Counted from the stretch's first letter, positions 18,148 through 26,746 are shown. The stretch is 64,000 bases of DNA from Acinetobacter lwoffii (GCF_024129435.1 NZ_JAMXXN010000005.1:1-64000), one strand, 5' to 3'. The notes: generated by a model not told the origin, from the letters alone. Numbers and translations are program-made.

Positions 18148-18985
18148 GTAATTTCTCCAATAATAATTGTTGTTGTGCTTTCAGTATTTCTAAAAATTCC
18201 GCTAGAAAAGCCTGTACTTGAGTCACGTTTTCGAGGCGATGTTGTGCCACGGTGTTGCCTGTGCCGACTTTGATAGAGCAGCCTTTGAATGTGTTGATGA
18301 CTTGGAAACCGGCTTCATCGGTCAGGTCATCTCCGATAAAAATGGGGTAATGATCACTTAAGTGATATTGCTGAATGATTTGGTGGATGGCTGAACCTTT
18401 ATTTGCACCTTTGGGCACCAGTTCAAATACAAACTTTCCAGCCTTAAGTTCAAAATCCTGAAAATGAGCGAGACAATCCAAGGCAAATGCATGCACTTGA
18501 TGCTCTAAATAGGGATGTTCACGAAAATGCAGGGCGATTGAATAGTCTTTAATTTCTATTCGTGTCTGAGAAATATTATTACTATGTTCTGTAATATAAT
18601 CTTTTAATAATTCAAACTGTTCAGGATTTAAATCAATTAACTTGCTTAAACGCGATTGATAGCTTAATTCCAGACCGTGAGAGCCGGCAATATTCCAGTC
18701 AAATGGATAAATAAGTTTTTGGGCTTGTACAATTGAGCGACCGGTCACTAATATTAGCTGAATATATTGTTGTAACTCTTTTAAGGTATTTAAGGTTCCG
18801 CTCTTAATTATACTTTTTGCTGGATCTGGGTGGAATTCAGAAATGGTTCCATCAATATCAAGAAATAAAACAAGTTTGTGAGAATAAATAATAGGTTTGA
18901 GCTGATTTAAAATCACTTGAGGTAATATATAAGAAGATGTAGCAAGTGAATCTTCTAGGTCTTGATCTTCTTTGAGAATCGACAT
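18104..18985 (-). CDS. otsB: Trehalose-6-phosphate phosphatase
   Basis: A 293-residue HAD-superfamily phosphatase that converts trehalose-6-phosphate to trehalose. The nucleophile motif is LFLDIDGTISEF (D-x-D-G-T), followed by VTGRS, KGSAIHQII and the metal-binding GDDLTDE. It is the first gene of otsBA and overlaps otsA by 44 bp. The N-terminal 35 residues and C-terminal 30 extend beyond the core fold. The promoter must lie in the long AT-rich region upstream. Confidence 0.94.
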   Translation of the reverse strand: MSILKEDQDLEDSLATSSYILPQVILNQLKPIIYSHKLVLFLDIDGTISEFHPDPAKSIIKSGTLNTLKELQQYIQLILVTGRSIVQAQKLIYPFDWNIAGSHGLELSYQSRLSKLIDLNPEQFELLKDYITEHSNNISQTRIEIKDYSIALHFREHPYLEHQVHAFALDCLAHFQDFELKAGKFVFELVPKGANKGSAIHQIIQQYHLSDHYPIFIGDDLTDEAGFQVINTFKGCSIKVGTGNTVAQHRLENVTQVQAFLAEFLEILKAQQQLLLEKLHVETHSVIKSCKST

Positions 18986-20051
18986 AAATACTACCTAAGC
19001 CTCTGAAATTAAATTGATTTAAAAGTTAAAATTACCTGAATGATCATTAATCTGATTAAATTTATAACATATTTCATTTAACAGACTGGCTTTAAGTGCA
19101 GAAACGAAACACTTTTAACAAGTACAGTTACTTTGTAAGATTTAGAAATATTTTGGTAGAAATCCAGTATTGTTAATAAATTTTAAAAATAAATTATGAA
19201 GATTTTATATTTTAAGTTTTTCCTGGATTGAGTATTTTTCGGGATTTTAAATAATAAGATTTATTATTTAATCGTTATTTCTGAATATGTATCTTGTAAT
19301 CAATTTTTAAGAAATAGTATTTATTATTAATTTGTATTGTATTTTTTAAAATATATGGGGAGATGTGATTTTGAGATATTTTTAAATATAATAATTTAAA
19401 TAAATTTATAAATTAGGCATATATAATAATATCTAAATTAAGTTTATGAAAATTAATGGTTTTTAGAATTGGCTAAGCTGTTTTAAAAGGAAAAATACTA
19501 AAATTGTCTAGAGGGGGAATTTCGTATCAATCAAACTTTCTTGGGATCAATTGGAGAGCTATACAATTTAAACAGCCTCTTAATTTAACATCTCAGATTA
19601 TTTTTTTAATTCTTATTGGTAAATTTTATCAGAGGATAAAAAATTGAAGAAAGATGAACGCCAGTTCTATGACTAAACTCTGAAAATAACTTGAATATTC
19701 TTTTTTTTTGAATCGAAGCGTAGGTGTTAGATGAAGTTGAGCTAAACAGAGAAGAGATGTAAAGGTGTCATTGCAAGGACAGAGCAGATACAAAAGACGG
19801 AAAAACAGATCATCAGTGATCTTACATAGGCCAAAAAATTAAGTGATGTTTCAATTAAAAAGAATTTTTCGCTCAAATGCATATGAGCCAATTTAAAATC
19901 AGTAAATGATGACAGAAGAGGCAAGAAATAATTTTTTGAAAAAATAATAAAAGAGCAATCAAAGCGGAGAGAAGCTAAGGGTCGTATCATATAAGTAAGT
20001 TAAGAAACCCAACTCAGATACAACCCATCTATTTGCATAAGAGAAAAATAC
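18986..20051. other. Gene-poor, very AT-rich region upstream of otsB
   Basis: 1066 bp. The part from about 19000 to 19480 is extremely AT-rich with long T and A runs. No ORF with a credible start and ribosome-binding site was found on either strand; an 82-codon minus-strand frame at 19742-19990 has no recognisable character. The region must contain the otsBA promoter. It may be decayed or acquired DNA. Confidence 0.55.
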
Positions 20052-20246
20052 TCAAATTTCTCGCCACACTTCATTTTTGTCTTTTAAAGGAATGGTAAAG
20101 TTAAAGTCATCATCATTACTGACCAGAAGACTGGTTGGAGTCTGCATCACCACTTTCAAAACAGTACCTGCTTCAAAACTAATAGGGGCGCAGTTTTCTT
20201 TTTCTAGAGTCACCGGTTTAAGTAATTCAATTACCGAACTTTCCAT
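20052..20246 (-). CDS. Small hypothetical protein
   Basis: A 64-residue acidic soluble protein starting MESSVIELLKPVTLEKENC. An in-frame TTG 12 bp upstream is a possible alternative start; the ATG is preferred because GGAAAAA lies about 5-9 nt before it. The pattern of short beta strands (SFEAGTVLKVV, SLLVSNDDDFNFTIPLK) suggests a small beta-barrel fold, which is speculative. No neighbour gives a clue. An overlapping frame on the plus strand is judged a shadow. Confidence 0.55.
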   Translation of the reverse strand: MESSVIELLKPVTLEKENCAPISFEAGTVLKVVMQTPTSLLVSNDDDFNFTIPLKDKNEVWREI

Positions 20247-20402
20247 AGTTTTTTCCAAAATAAGATTACTTTTCGATAATTAAATCATAGCATAATTTTC
20301 GAAAATTTAACCGTTTCTTCAAAAACTGAGAACTTGATCAATGACTTATTCAAATAGGAGAAGTACTCTAGTTTGATAAAAGATACTCAGGAGACGTGCA
20401 GT

Positions 20403-20519
20403 ATGCCTGATGTTCATCCTGTTCTTGCAATGCTCGCAAGTATGAATTTCTTTTACATAAACCCGACAGATAACAGGCATAAAAAAGTCTATCAAAATAA
20501 CGAAAGGTCAAAAACATGA
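20403..20519 (+). CDS. Micro-ORF, 38 residues, upstream of sbmA
   Basis: Encodes MPDVHPVLAMLASMNFFYIN and a polar, Lys/Asn-rich tail. CAGGAG lies 9 nt before the ATG, a good ribosome-binding site. Its stop codon overlaps the ATG of a second micro-ORF (ATGA at 20516-20519). No homology is recognised. It may be a leader peptide, a small protein, or chance. Confidence 0.3.
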   Translation: MPDVHPVLAMLASMNFFYINPTDNRHKKVYQNNERSKT

Positions 20520-20674
20520 TGATTTTTCTGTTTTTTGATATCGCTCGGCTAAATGATAAAAATCGAGAATATAAGGAAAATCATAACGCAGAGCTGAATG
20601 ATAAAAATAATTTTCTAGAGACTCGATATCTTTCTATCCTTTTTTACACTAAATTGAAAATTAATGCTTTATAA
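20516..20674 (+). CDS. Micro-ORF, 52 residues, ATGA-coupled
   Basis: Starts in the stop codon of the 38-codon ORF and encodes MMIFLFFDIARLNDKNREYK and on, with a duplicated LNDKN motif at residues 12-16 and 27-31. It ends 75 bp before the sbmA start. The ATGA overlap is the only support beyond the open frame; composition is AT-rich and the family is unknown. Confidence 0.25.
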   Translation: MMIFLFFDIARLNDKNREYKENHNAELNDKNNFLETRYLSILFYTKLKINAL

Positions 20675-20748
20675 CAGTAAAAATCTAAAATAAGAATAAA
20701 CTATGCGTCATTTGGATGACCAAGAGACATAAGGAGAACTGGGTCGGC

Positions 20749-21942
20749 ATGTTTAAGTCATTTTTCCCGCAACCCGTCTGGTTTTTTAGCAGCCTGATTT
20801 TGTGGTTTATCATTAATCTTGTACTTTGGCATAGTGGCGGATCAGGATGGGGAACCTATCTGGGTTTTCCTGAAGGTTATTCTGATGAAAAGCTTACAAT
20901 CGGTATCGAGCGTTTCTGGTCAGCTCAATTCATCTGGTTCTATCTCTGGTATTTCATTGCAACTACGATATTTGCGCTGTTCTGGCAATGGAAAGCCAGA
21001 CACCGATGGCAGCGCTGGTCGGTCTGGGGCTCGGCATTTATTCTGTTTAATATCTGGTTCGGGGTACAGGTCAATGTCGTATTAAACGAATGGTATAGCC
21101 CGTTTTATGATCAGATTCAACAAATGCTCACTAAGGGTGGTGGGGATGTTTCATTGCTGTATCAAGGCGCATTAACCTTTATTTATATTGCGATGGTTTA
21201 TGTCACTTTAGCGGTATTTAATCTGTTTTTTGTCAGCCATTATGTCTTCCGCTGGCGTACCGCGATGAATGATTATTACACTGCACATTGGGAGCAGTTA
21301 CGTCATATTGAAGGTGCATCACAACGTATCCAGGAAGATACCATGCGCTTTGCCAAAACCACAGAGCAGTTGAGTGTTTCCTTGATTGAAGCGCTCATGT
21401 TACTAATGGCATTCCTGCCGATCTTATATCAGCTCTCTAGTCACGTGAAGGTTTTACCAATTGTCGGGGAAATACCGCATGCTTTAATGTGGGCCTCGAT
21501 TGGCTGGGCGGTATTGGGTACGGTCATTTTAATGGTCGTGGGAATGAAATTGCCCGGACTGGAGTTCAATAACCAGAAAGTTGAGGCAGCCTATCGTAAA
21601 GAGCTGGTCTATGGCGAAGACTATGCTGATCGCGCACATCCGCTGACATTACAAGAACTGTTTAGCCGGGTACGCTGGAATTATTTCCGGTTGTATTTTC
21701 ACTATGCTTATTTCAACATGGTTCGGATCTGGTACTTGCAGTTAGACAATATTTACGGATTATTTATTCTGTTTCCAAGTATTGCAGCAGGGGCAATTAC
21801 TCTTGGTTTGATGATGCAAATCCTGAATGTATTTGGCAAAGTGCGGGAATCTTTCCAGTATCTGATTCTGTCTTGGCCGACGATTATTGAACTGATGTCG
21901 ATCTATAAACGTTTGAAAGCATTTGAATCACATATTGATTAA
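20749..21942 (+). CDS. sbmA: SbmA/BacA-like peptide transporter
   Basis: A 397-residue inner-membrane protein of the SbmA/BacA family, which uses the proton gradient to import proline-rich antimicrobial peptides, microcins and other peptides. The N-terminus [13 protein letters not shown] closely resembles E. coli SbmA (MFKSFFPKPG), so this ATG is chosen over one 33 bp upstream, although AAGGAG is 12 nt away. About seven or eight hydrophobic segments are seen, and the ABC-transmembrane-like region around [20 protein letters not shown] is intact. A strong terminator follows. Confidence 0.9.
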   Translation: MFKSFFPQPVWFFSSLILWFIINLVLWHSGGSGWGTYLGFPEGYSDEKLTIGIERFWSAQFIWFYLWYFIATTIFALFWQWKARHRWQRWSVWGSAFILFNIWFGVQVNVVLNEWYSPFYDQIQQMLTKGGGDVSLLYQGALTFIYIAMVYVTLAVFNLFFVSHYVFRWRTAMNDYYTAHWEQLRHIEGASQRIQEDTMRFAKTTEQLSVSLIEALMLLMAFLPILYQLSSHVKVLPIVGEIPHALMWASIGWAVLGTVILMVVGMKLPGLEFNNQKVEAAYRKELVYGEDYADRAHPLTLQELFSRVRWNYFRLYFHYAYFNMVRIWYLQLDNIYGLFILFPSIAAGAITLGLMMQILNVFGKVRESFQYLILSWPTIIELMSIYKRLKAFESHID

Positions 21943-21972
21943 TTTTTTCTCAGATTCTTACCTTGCTTTATC

Positions 21973-22002
21973 AGCCAAACAGTTTTAGGTTTGGCTTTTT
22001 TT
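21973..22002 (+). terminator. Terminator of sbmA
   Basis: Perfect 8-bp stem agccaaac / gtttggct with an 8-nt loop and a run of seven T residues, 30 bp past the stop codon. Confidence 0.82.
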
Positions 22003-22040
22003 ATGGCGAGTTAGTATACAAAATCCAATGGAAAATATCG

Positions 22041-22337
22041 ATCTGACCGTTGGTCAGATGACTTGGGTAAATCCTGTCAGAACCTCCCAATATTGGGGTA
22101 TTCAGATATTTTTTTCTTGTCTAGAATCCTAAGGGCCAGCCAAGATGGCGTTTAATTTCCGGTGGTTTGACGTATAAAAATAACGAGTGTACGTTGAGGA
22201 AATTATTCTTATGCTGATCTTGTTCAGGTAATGTTATAGCGGATAAAAGGTAAATTTATTACCCATTATAATAAAGGTCTGTAGCGTTATCCTGAATAAG
22301 CCGCCGGAGAAGGACTCACCGCTTTCTTCGGTTTTTT
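22041..22337 (+). ncRNA. Candidate structured small RNA ending in a terminator
   Basis: Between sbmA and the lipoprotein gene, a perfect hairpin atctgacc-GTT-ggtcagat (22041-22059) and a palindrome cccaatattggg (22086-22097) are followed by a region with several GGA motifs and then a terminator-like stem ccggagaa / ttcttcgg plus TTTTTT (22304-22337). No ORF explains this terminator. A transcript ending there is plausible; its start and function are not determined, and I did not match it to a known RNA family. Confidence 0.3.
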
Positions 22338-22571
22338 ATGTGTTTTTTCTATCTTTTTCTTGAGTCCTGAATGGAATTGTTTATTATTTGAACTGATTTA
22401 AAAATGATACTTGTGTCAATTTTTATCACATGAAGCTTGGCATAATCAGCAAAGTTGAGGCTGATATGTGCCTTTTTACCATTTAAATATTATAGTTATC
22501 AATATCTTGTGTTTGTTGTTTTGTGCTATTTAAGCTATGTTATACGGGATTTTGGGGTTGAGATATTTGCT

Positions 22572-23612
22572 GTGAAGCTAAAAGTAATAATTCTAATAAT
22601 AGGGGCAGCAGCTTTAGCTGGATGTAATAGCGTGAATCGGTTGAAATCAGAGGTGTTACATCCTTTTGCCAGTCCGGAAGAACTAATTGCCAAACGGGCT
22701 TTGAATCAACGTGATGGTAGTGCAAAAGATTATGTTTATCTTTGGGGACAAGCTCAGAAAAATAACACGACTCAGGCCATGTATCCGCGTTCGATACTGA
22801 CGCAATATTGTCATGAACAGGGCGGTAAATTTTCCCTGCTGTATAAAAGTAATTTTAGTGCCGTGGCAGATGTTGCCCAGCGTAAACGCCTGAGTGCCAA
22901 TCGGGGTGTTGTACAAGGTAGCGGTGCCTATCAGTGTCGTATGGATGACCTGACTGAAAGCTGGATTGTCTCGATTGAACCAACTTCTGAACGACAAGTT
23001 GATAAATCTAGCCAGACGCGTAGTGTTCGACTACTCACCCAGGTCATGAGCCCTTCTCAAGCAAAAAACTTTTATCGTCCAACTAAAGCCAGGGTTGCTG
23101 TGGAGAAAACCACTCCTGCATTGATAAAAACCATGACTCCTCCTAAGACTCCTGTCGCAAAGACGACAAATGAACTGAAGGAATCAGCACGTAAAGAACT
23201 GGAAAAGAAAGAATTAGAGCGAAAGGAATTAGAAAGAAAAGAGTTAGAGAAAAAAGAAGCGGAGAAAAAGCAGCTAGCAGCGGCATCAGCTCGAGCTACG
23301 GTAGTAGAAACACCGCAACAACATCAGATGAAAATCTATGTGGCAGCGCGACGTGATATTAATAGCGGTAAGAATCTGAATAATGCCTGTAACAACGCCC
23401 AGCGTGCCTATAACTATGGCAAATTGCAGGGCACAGAGGGAACACGTGTCTATACTGAATCAGGGATGCTGGTAGCGCGCTGTTTAACCAGTGTGCCGAG
23501 TTATAGCAGCCGTTTTTCCAATGCCAAAGGTCAGGCGGTAAAAATTTTGCAAAACCTGGCCAATAATTATAATCATGCCGGAGCAAAGAATATGCTCAGG
23601 CAGGTGAAGTAG
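22572..23612 (+). CDS. Lipoprotein with KELE-repeat coiled coil
   Basis: From a GTG at 22572 this is a 346-residue lipoprotein: signal VKLKVIILIIGAAALAGC with lipobox Cys18. Longer in-frame starts exist upstream to 22455 but would bury the signal. The middle has a highly charged repeat (KELE/KKELERKELERKELEK, about residues 205-235) that should form a single alpha helix or coiled coil bridging two globular parts. The C-terminal domain has several Cys residues (NACNNAQRAYNYGK, LVARCLTS) that could pair. The family is not recognised. It presumably sits in the periplasm, attached to a membrane. Confidence 0.72.
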   Translation: MKLKVIILIIGAAALAGCNSVNRLKSEVLHPFASPEELIAKRALNQRDGSAKDYVYLWGQAQKNNTTQAMYPRSILTQYCHEQGGKFSLLYKSNFSAVADVAQRKRLSANRGVVQGSGAYQCRMDDLTESWIVSIEPTSERQVDKSSQTRSVRLLTQVMSPSQAKNFYRPTKARVAVEKTTPALIKTMTPPKTPVAKTTNELKESARKELEKKELERKELERKELEKKEAEKKQLAAASARATVVETPQQHQMKIYVAARRDINSGKNLNNACNNAQRAYNYGKLQGTEGTRVYTESGMLVARCLTSVPSYSSRFSNAKGQAVKILQNLANNYNHAGAKNMLRQVK

Positions 23613-23647
23613 GACTATTTTTTCCTTCTTAATCCATCCTCTTTCGA

Positions 23648-23675
23648 GCATCCTTAAAATACATTCTGAGGATGC
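23648..23675. repeat. Fragment of a dispersed palindromic repeat
   Basis: gcatccttaaaatacattctgaggatgc is an imperfect inverted repeat after the lipoprotein gene. Its reverse complement resembles the core of the repeat unit at 58066-58120 (gcatcctcagaatatattctg). It is probably a remnant of the same dispersed family, and with the T-run at 23687-23694 may also act as a terminator. Confidence 0.4.
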
Positions 23676-23889
23676 TTTCACTCGCCTTTTTTTTAAAGTG
23701 GCGTCTTAAAAAATGCTGAACAGAGACGGGGATTTCTAATCTCAAACTCACATTTACACTCAATACACCTAATCAGATATCGGTCTTTTGCCCGTGGCTT
23801 GTGTATTGCCATAAATTACAGAGTAATAACACGGGCAAGGTGCGAGTCTATGATACAAAGTAGCTGATTGTTAAAAAAGAGATTCGCTT

Positions 23890-24411
23890 ATGTCACGCCA
23901 AACTGAGGTTATCCGTCGCAGATTTACAGCTAAAATTCGGTGGGGATTAATGGCAATGGCCTTGATGGCTACCACCCAAATGGCTATTGCGGGGCCAACC
24001 GTCGAGCAGCTGAGTAACTGTCTGGTGAAATCCACCACGGCAGCAGATAAAACAACGGTGCTGCAATGGACCTTTGTTGCCTTATCTGCACATCCGGAAT
24101 TGAAGAAATTCAGTAATGTGAATGAAGCACAAAGAACCCAGCTGGATAAAAATTTAGCCCAAGTATTGCAGCGTATATTGGTAGAGCAATGTTCTGCACA
24201 GACCAAAGCGGTAATTGCTGCGGAAGGCGTACAAGCGGTGGGTGACAGTTTTCAGGAACTTGGACGGATTACCGGTGAGGAAATTTTAGAAAATCCTGAA
24301 GTGAAAAGTCAGCTTAAAGGTGTGCTGCGTTATGTGGATTTAAATAAACTGGTGGTCACTTTCTTGACACCGGATGTGTGGAATAAGTTGGGTGAGTTAA
24401 GAGGGAAATAA
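23890..24411 (+). CDS. Exported hypothetical protein
   Basis: A 173-residue protein with an N-terminal signal sequence: basic start (RRRFTAKIR), hydrophobic core MAMALMATTQMAIAG and probable cleavage near residue 35. The mature part is mostly helical with two Cys residues (SNCLVKS and VEQCSAQ) that could form a disulfide. I do not recognise the family. It is followed 77 bp later by the LprI-like gene, also exported, so they may be expressed together. Confidence 0.7.
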   Translation: MSRQTEVIRRRFTAKIRWGLMAMALMATTQMAIAGPTVEQLSNCLVKSTTAADKTTVLQWTFVALSAHPELKKFSNVNEAQRTQLDKNLAQVLQRILVEQCSAQTKAVIAAEGVQAVGDSFQELGRITGEEILENPEVKSQLKGVLRYVDLNKLVVTFLTPDVWNKLGELRGK

Positions 24412-24488
24412 CTGATTGAATGCATGCGTGCCAGGGTTCAATTATGGTATTTATTATGAATAACATAAATGAAAAGATAGGGGTTGTT

Positions 24489-24884
24489 ATGTTCAAACGC
24501 ACTGCTTTATTGGGTTTAAGTATGTTTATACTTCCTCCTGCGCTGTACGCAGGGGACAATGATTTGAGTCGGCAATACTCAAATTGTATGGATCGCTCAG
24601 GTGGCGTTACTGTAAATATGCTGGATTGTATTGCGGCCGAAACAGATCGCCAAGATACACGGTTAAATAATGCCTATAAACAGACGATGGCATCGCTGAA
24701 TGCAAACCGTAAAAAACAGCTTCAAGAGGTTCAGCGTCTCTGGATTCGCTATCGTGATGCCAATTGCGATTTTTATGCCGACCCGAATGGAGGGACGATT
24801 GCAACTGTAAATAGCAATAGTTGTTACATGGAAGCGACTGCCGCACGTGCGACTGAATTAGAAAATTTAAGAGAAGAGTATTAA
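24489..24884 (+). CDS. LprI-like (DUF1311) secreted protein
   Basis: A 131-residue exported protein. The ATG at 24489 is chosen because GATAGGGG lies 6 nt upstream and a clean signal peptide follows (FKRTALLGLSMFILPPALYAG). The mature region has the DUF1311/LprI pattern LDCIAAETDRQDTRLNNAYK and then WIRYRDANCDFY, with paired Cys residues. LprI from Mycobacterium inhibits host lysozyme; other members are of unknown role. A periplasmic or secreted lysozyme-inhibitor-like function is possible but not shown. Confidence 0.75.
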   Translation: MFKRTALLGLSMFILPPALYAGDNDLSRQYSNCMDRSGGVTVNMLDCIAAETDRQDTRLNNAYKQTMASLNANRKKQLQEVQRLWIRYRDANCDFYADPNGGTIATVNSNSCYMEATAARATELENLREEY

Positions 24885-24895
24885 TTTAAAAAAAT

Positions 24896-24967
24896 CCTCT
24901 CCCTAGCCCTCATCCTTTCTTGCGCTTCATTTTAAAGCAGTGCTTTAAAACTTGCTCAGGAGAGGGA
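24896..24967. repeat. Dispersed CCTCTCCC/GGAGAGGG palindromic repeat, ORF-less copy
   Basis: A 72-bp unit running from cctctccctagccctcat to ttgctcaggagaggga. It is nearly the same as the 65-bp unit at 58135-58199 beside the DUF559 gene, including the internal ttttaaagcagtgctttaaa palindrome, but carries 7 extra bases. The ends are complementary, so the unit can fold into a long hairpin. No nuclease gene is next to this copy. Confidence 0.75.
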
Positions 24968-24997
24968 ACCACGCGTATCAATTGATGACGTGGCAAG

Positions 24998-25030
24998 TCC
25001 TCCTTTGAAAAAGGGGGATTTGGGGGGATT
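24998..25030. repeat. Second dispersed repeat type (CCTCCTTTGAAAAAGGGGGA)
   Basis: tcctcctttgaaaaaggggg followed by atttggggggatt is an imperfect palindrome of a kind seen widely between genes in Acinetobacter and other bacteria. It lies between the first repeat and the broken gene at 25036-25566. Confidence 0.5.
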
Positions 25031-25035
25031 AATGA

Positions 25036-25566
25036 TTACAATAAATCAGGATAAAATTTCTCAAATTCTTTATTCACAGCTTCACCACGCAGCAAATAGC
25101 CTTTGGGTTGAATATAACTATAAATTTCGCGTGCAGGTTGTTCATGCCAACCAATATTAAATGCACAAAGTTTTGGGAAAAATTGTAGGTGGTTTTAATT
25201 CAAATTATTATGAATCCAAAAGACGAGTTTTTGCCAATTGGCTTGATCTTTTTCATACAGTGCTAAAAATGATGGAATGACAATACACGCCGTTGCCCCA
25301 TAACCTTTTGCATCGGGATAGTCCCAAATGTGGCTGGCAAAGTTTTTCTCGTTACTTGCGCAGTTATGTCCTTTTTCGTTGCCGAGTTGGTTGACGCTTG
25401 GCGAGCAATAGGCTGAACGAATCGCGATACGTCCAAACTTGTCTTGGAGTGGTTCGAGTAGTTGTTGACAGAGTTCCGTACCTGTACGAATAGCAATGTC
25501 AGGATGATCGGGGAAGTTGGGTACACCGTACCAGTTGGCGATTTCGCTATAGAGGAAGTCACGCAT
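25036..25566 (-). pseudogene. Peptidase-like gene interrupted by one in-frame stop
   Basis: From ATG 25566, 123 codons read MRDFLYSEIANWYGVPNFPD to WIHNNLN and then meet TAA at 25195-25197. The same frame continues without shift for 52 more codons, NHLQFFPKLCAFNIGWHEQP and on to YPDLL, ending at TAA 25036-25038. The continuation reads like normal protein of the same family (M15-peptidase/phage-endolysin-like region with RSAYCSPSVN and GHIWD-type motifs), so the internal stop is a nonsense mutation or sequencing error. Coding-like sequence (LEDLGRIQLSKSLF) also extends upstream of the ATG without an in-frame start, so the 5' end may be damaged too. Confidence 0.65.
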
Positions 25567-25813
25567 AAATAAAGACTTTGAAAGCTGAATACGTCCTAAG
25601 TCTTCAAGTTTGGCAATTGAGGATACTTTTTTGATGGATATGTTGTTTTGGTTAGGTGTATTTCATTCTTAAGTTAAAGTTATTTTTGAAAAAAAGATCT
25701 TTGATTAAACTAGATTTTTTACATTACAAGCGGATTTTTAAATCGTATAATATAAAATTACTCTAATAATTAGATGTTTATGCTCTTAGATTTAAATGAG
25801 GGGAAATTTGTAA

Positions 25814-26698
25814 TTGGAACTTTTTTCAAATAAATATCTTTATTATTTTACATGTTTAGTTGCTGATCTAATTTACTTAATCTGGTTCGTATGGTGTATG
25901 TTTTTTCCTAAAAAGCTCTTGCAAAAAATTGCTATTTTTATTGTAGTCTACATTTTTTTAACTTTAGCATTAACTATTCTCTATTTTTATTTAGGTAGTT
26001 TGTATCCTGAAGATCTTGGGTTAAATAGTAAGGATGTAGCTAAATGGTCGAGATATGATCTTATTTCTATATTTTTAGGTGTTGGGGCATTTATGGCACC
26101 TATTGCGGTTTTACTGGGATTTGATTTATGGAAAAGACAGTTATTTGAAACCTCTAAAATAAAAATGTTAGGTGAATTAAAGAACATCGTATCCAAACAA
26201 AGAGAAATTACAGCGAAATATAGGTTAAGTGATAATGCTGAAAATCTTCGAAATCGAGAAGATGCTGTTTTTAAAGCGAATGAGAAAAAATGGTCTGATG
26301 AATTTGAAAACTATCGTTGGGAAATTATGAAAATTTTAGAAACTGATGGTTTTTATATAGGGGTTGACAGTAATGAAATTAAAAAATTATATGAGTTGAA
26401 TAACTCAACATTGGACATAATCACAAAACTTGAATCAGCAGCAATGCAACTCAGGTTTTGTTGGATTGGTAATGCTACTATTGATAAGCAAGAAGATGAA
26501 AAGGATCAGGATGATAATACAGTAATTTTGAAAAGAATCTTCTTAATAAGTCCTACTAACATCTGTGTAAAAATAAATTTAGATCGAAATCCCAATTTAA
26601 AAGAAGTTTTTTCAGACTATGAAAAAGAAGTCATTTATAAAAGACTAAATGATTTTTATGATTATTTAAATATTCTATTAAAAGAAGCATATCTTTAA
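25814..26698 (+). CDS. Orphan membrane protein, low GC
   Basis: A 294-residue protein with three N-terminal hydrophobic segments (about 9-31, 37-62, 83-108) and a charged, mostly helical cytoplasmic part of about 185 residues. It starts at TTG with AGGGGA upstream. Base composition is clearly more AT-rich than the flanking core genes and codon use follows, suggesting horizontal acquisition. No family is recognised. The three-helix-plus-coiled domain layout occurs in some accessory and phage-defence proteins, but nothing here proves that role. A bidirectional terminator separates it from gatB. Confidence 0.65.
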   Translation: MELFSNKYLYYFTCLVADLIYLIWFVWCMFFPKKLLQKIAIFIVVYIFLTLALTILYFYLGSLYPEDLGLNSKDVAKWSRYDLISIFLGVGAFMAPIAVLLGFDLWKRQLFETSKIKMLGELKNIVSKQREITAKYRLSDNAENLRNREDAVFKANEKKWSDEFENYRWEIMKILETDGFYIGVDSNEIKKLYELNNSTLDIITKLESAAMQLRFCWIGNATIDKQEDEKDQDDNTVILKRIFLISPTNICVKINLDRNPNLKEVFSDYEKEVIYKRLNDFYDYLNILLKEAYL

Positions 26699-26702
26699 GA
26701 AA

Positions 26703-26730
26703 AAACCCGCTCTAAAGCGGGTTTTTTATT
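26703..26730 (+). terminator. Bidirectional terminator between the orphan gene and gatB
   Basis: Stem aaacccgct / agcgggttt with loop CTAA; T-runs on both strands. It ends the rightward orphan gene and the leftward gatCAB operon. Confidence 0.85.
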
Positions 26731-26746
26731 TCAAAATCAATTGGTA

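Larger units (their letters stand above)
21943..22571. other. Intergenic region after sbmA
   Basis: About 630 bp without a convincing protein gene. It contains the sbmA terminator, two perfect short palindromes (22041-22059, 22086-22097) and a second terminator-like hairpin at 22304-22337, which together suggest an unannotated transcript. Confidence 0.5.

Noticed and set aside
19742..19990. 82-codon hydrophobic minus-strand frame in the AT-rich gap
   Set aside because: No Shine-Dalgarno sequence, AT-driven Phe/Leu/Ser composition, no neighbour or motif.
20077..20283. Plus-strand frame overlapping the small minus-strand gene at 20052-20246
   Set aside because: The minus-strand product has a more protein-like composition and a better start; the plus frame looks like its shadow.
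22304..22337. Known riboswitch near 22.3 kb
   Set aside because: The hairpin has a GGAGA segment but I could not fit the wider sequence to any riboswitch consensus I know, and the following gene starts over 200 bp downstream.
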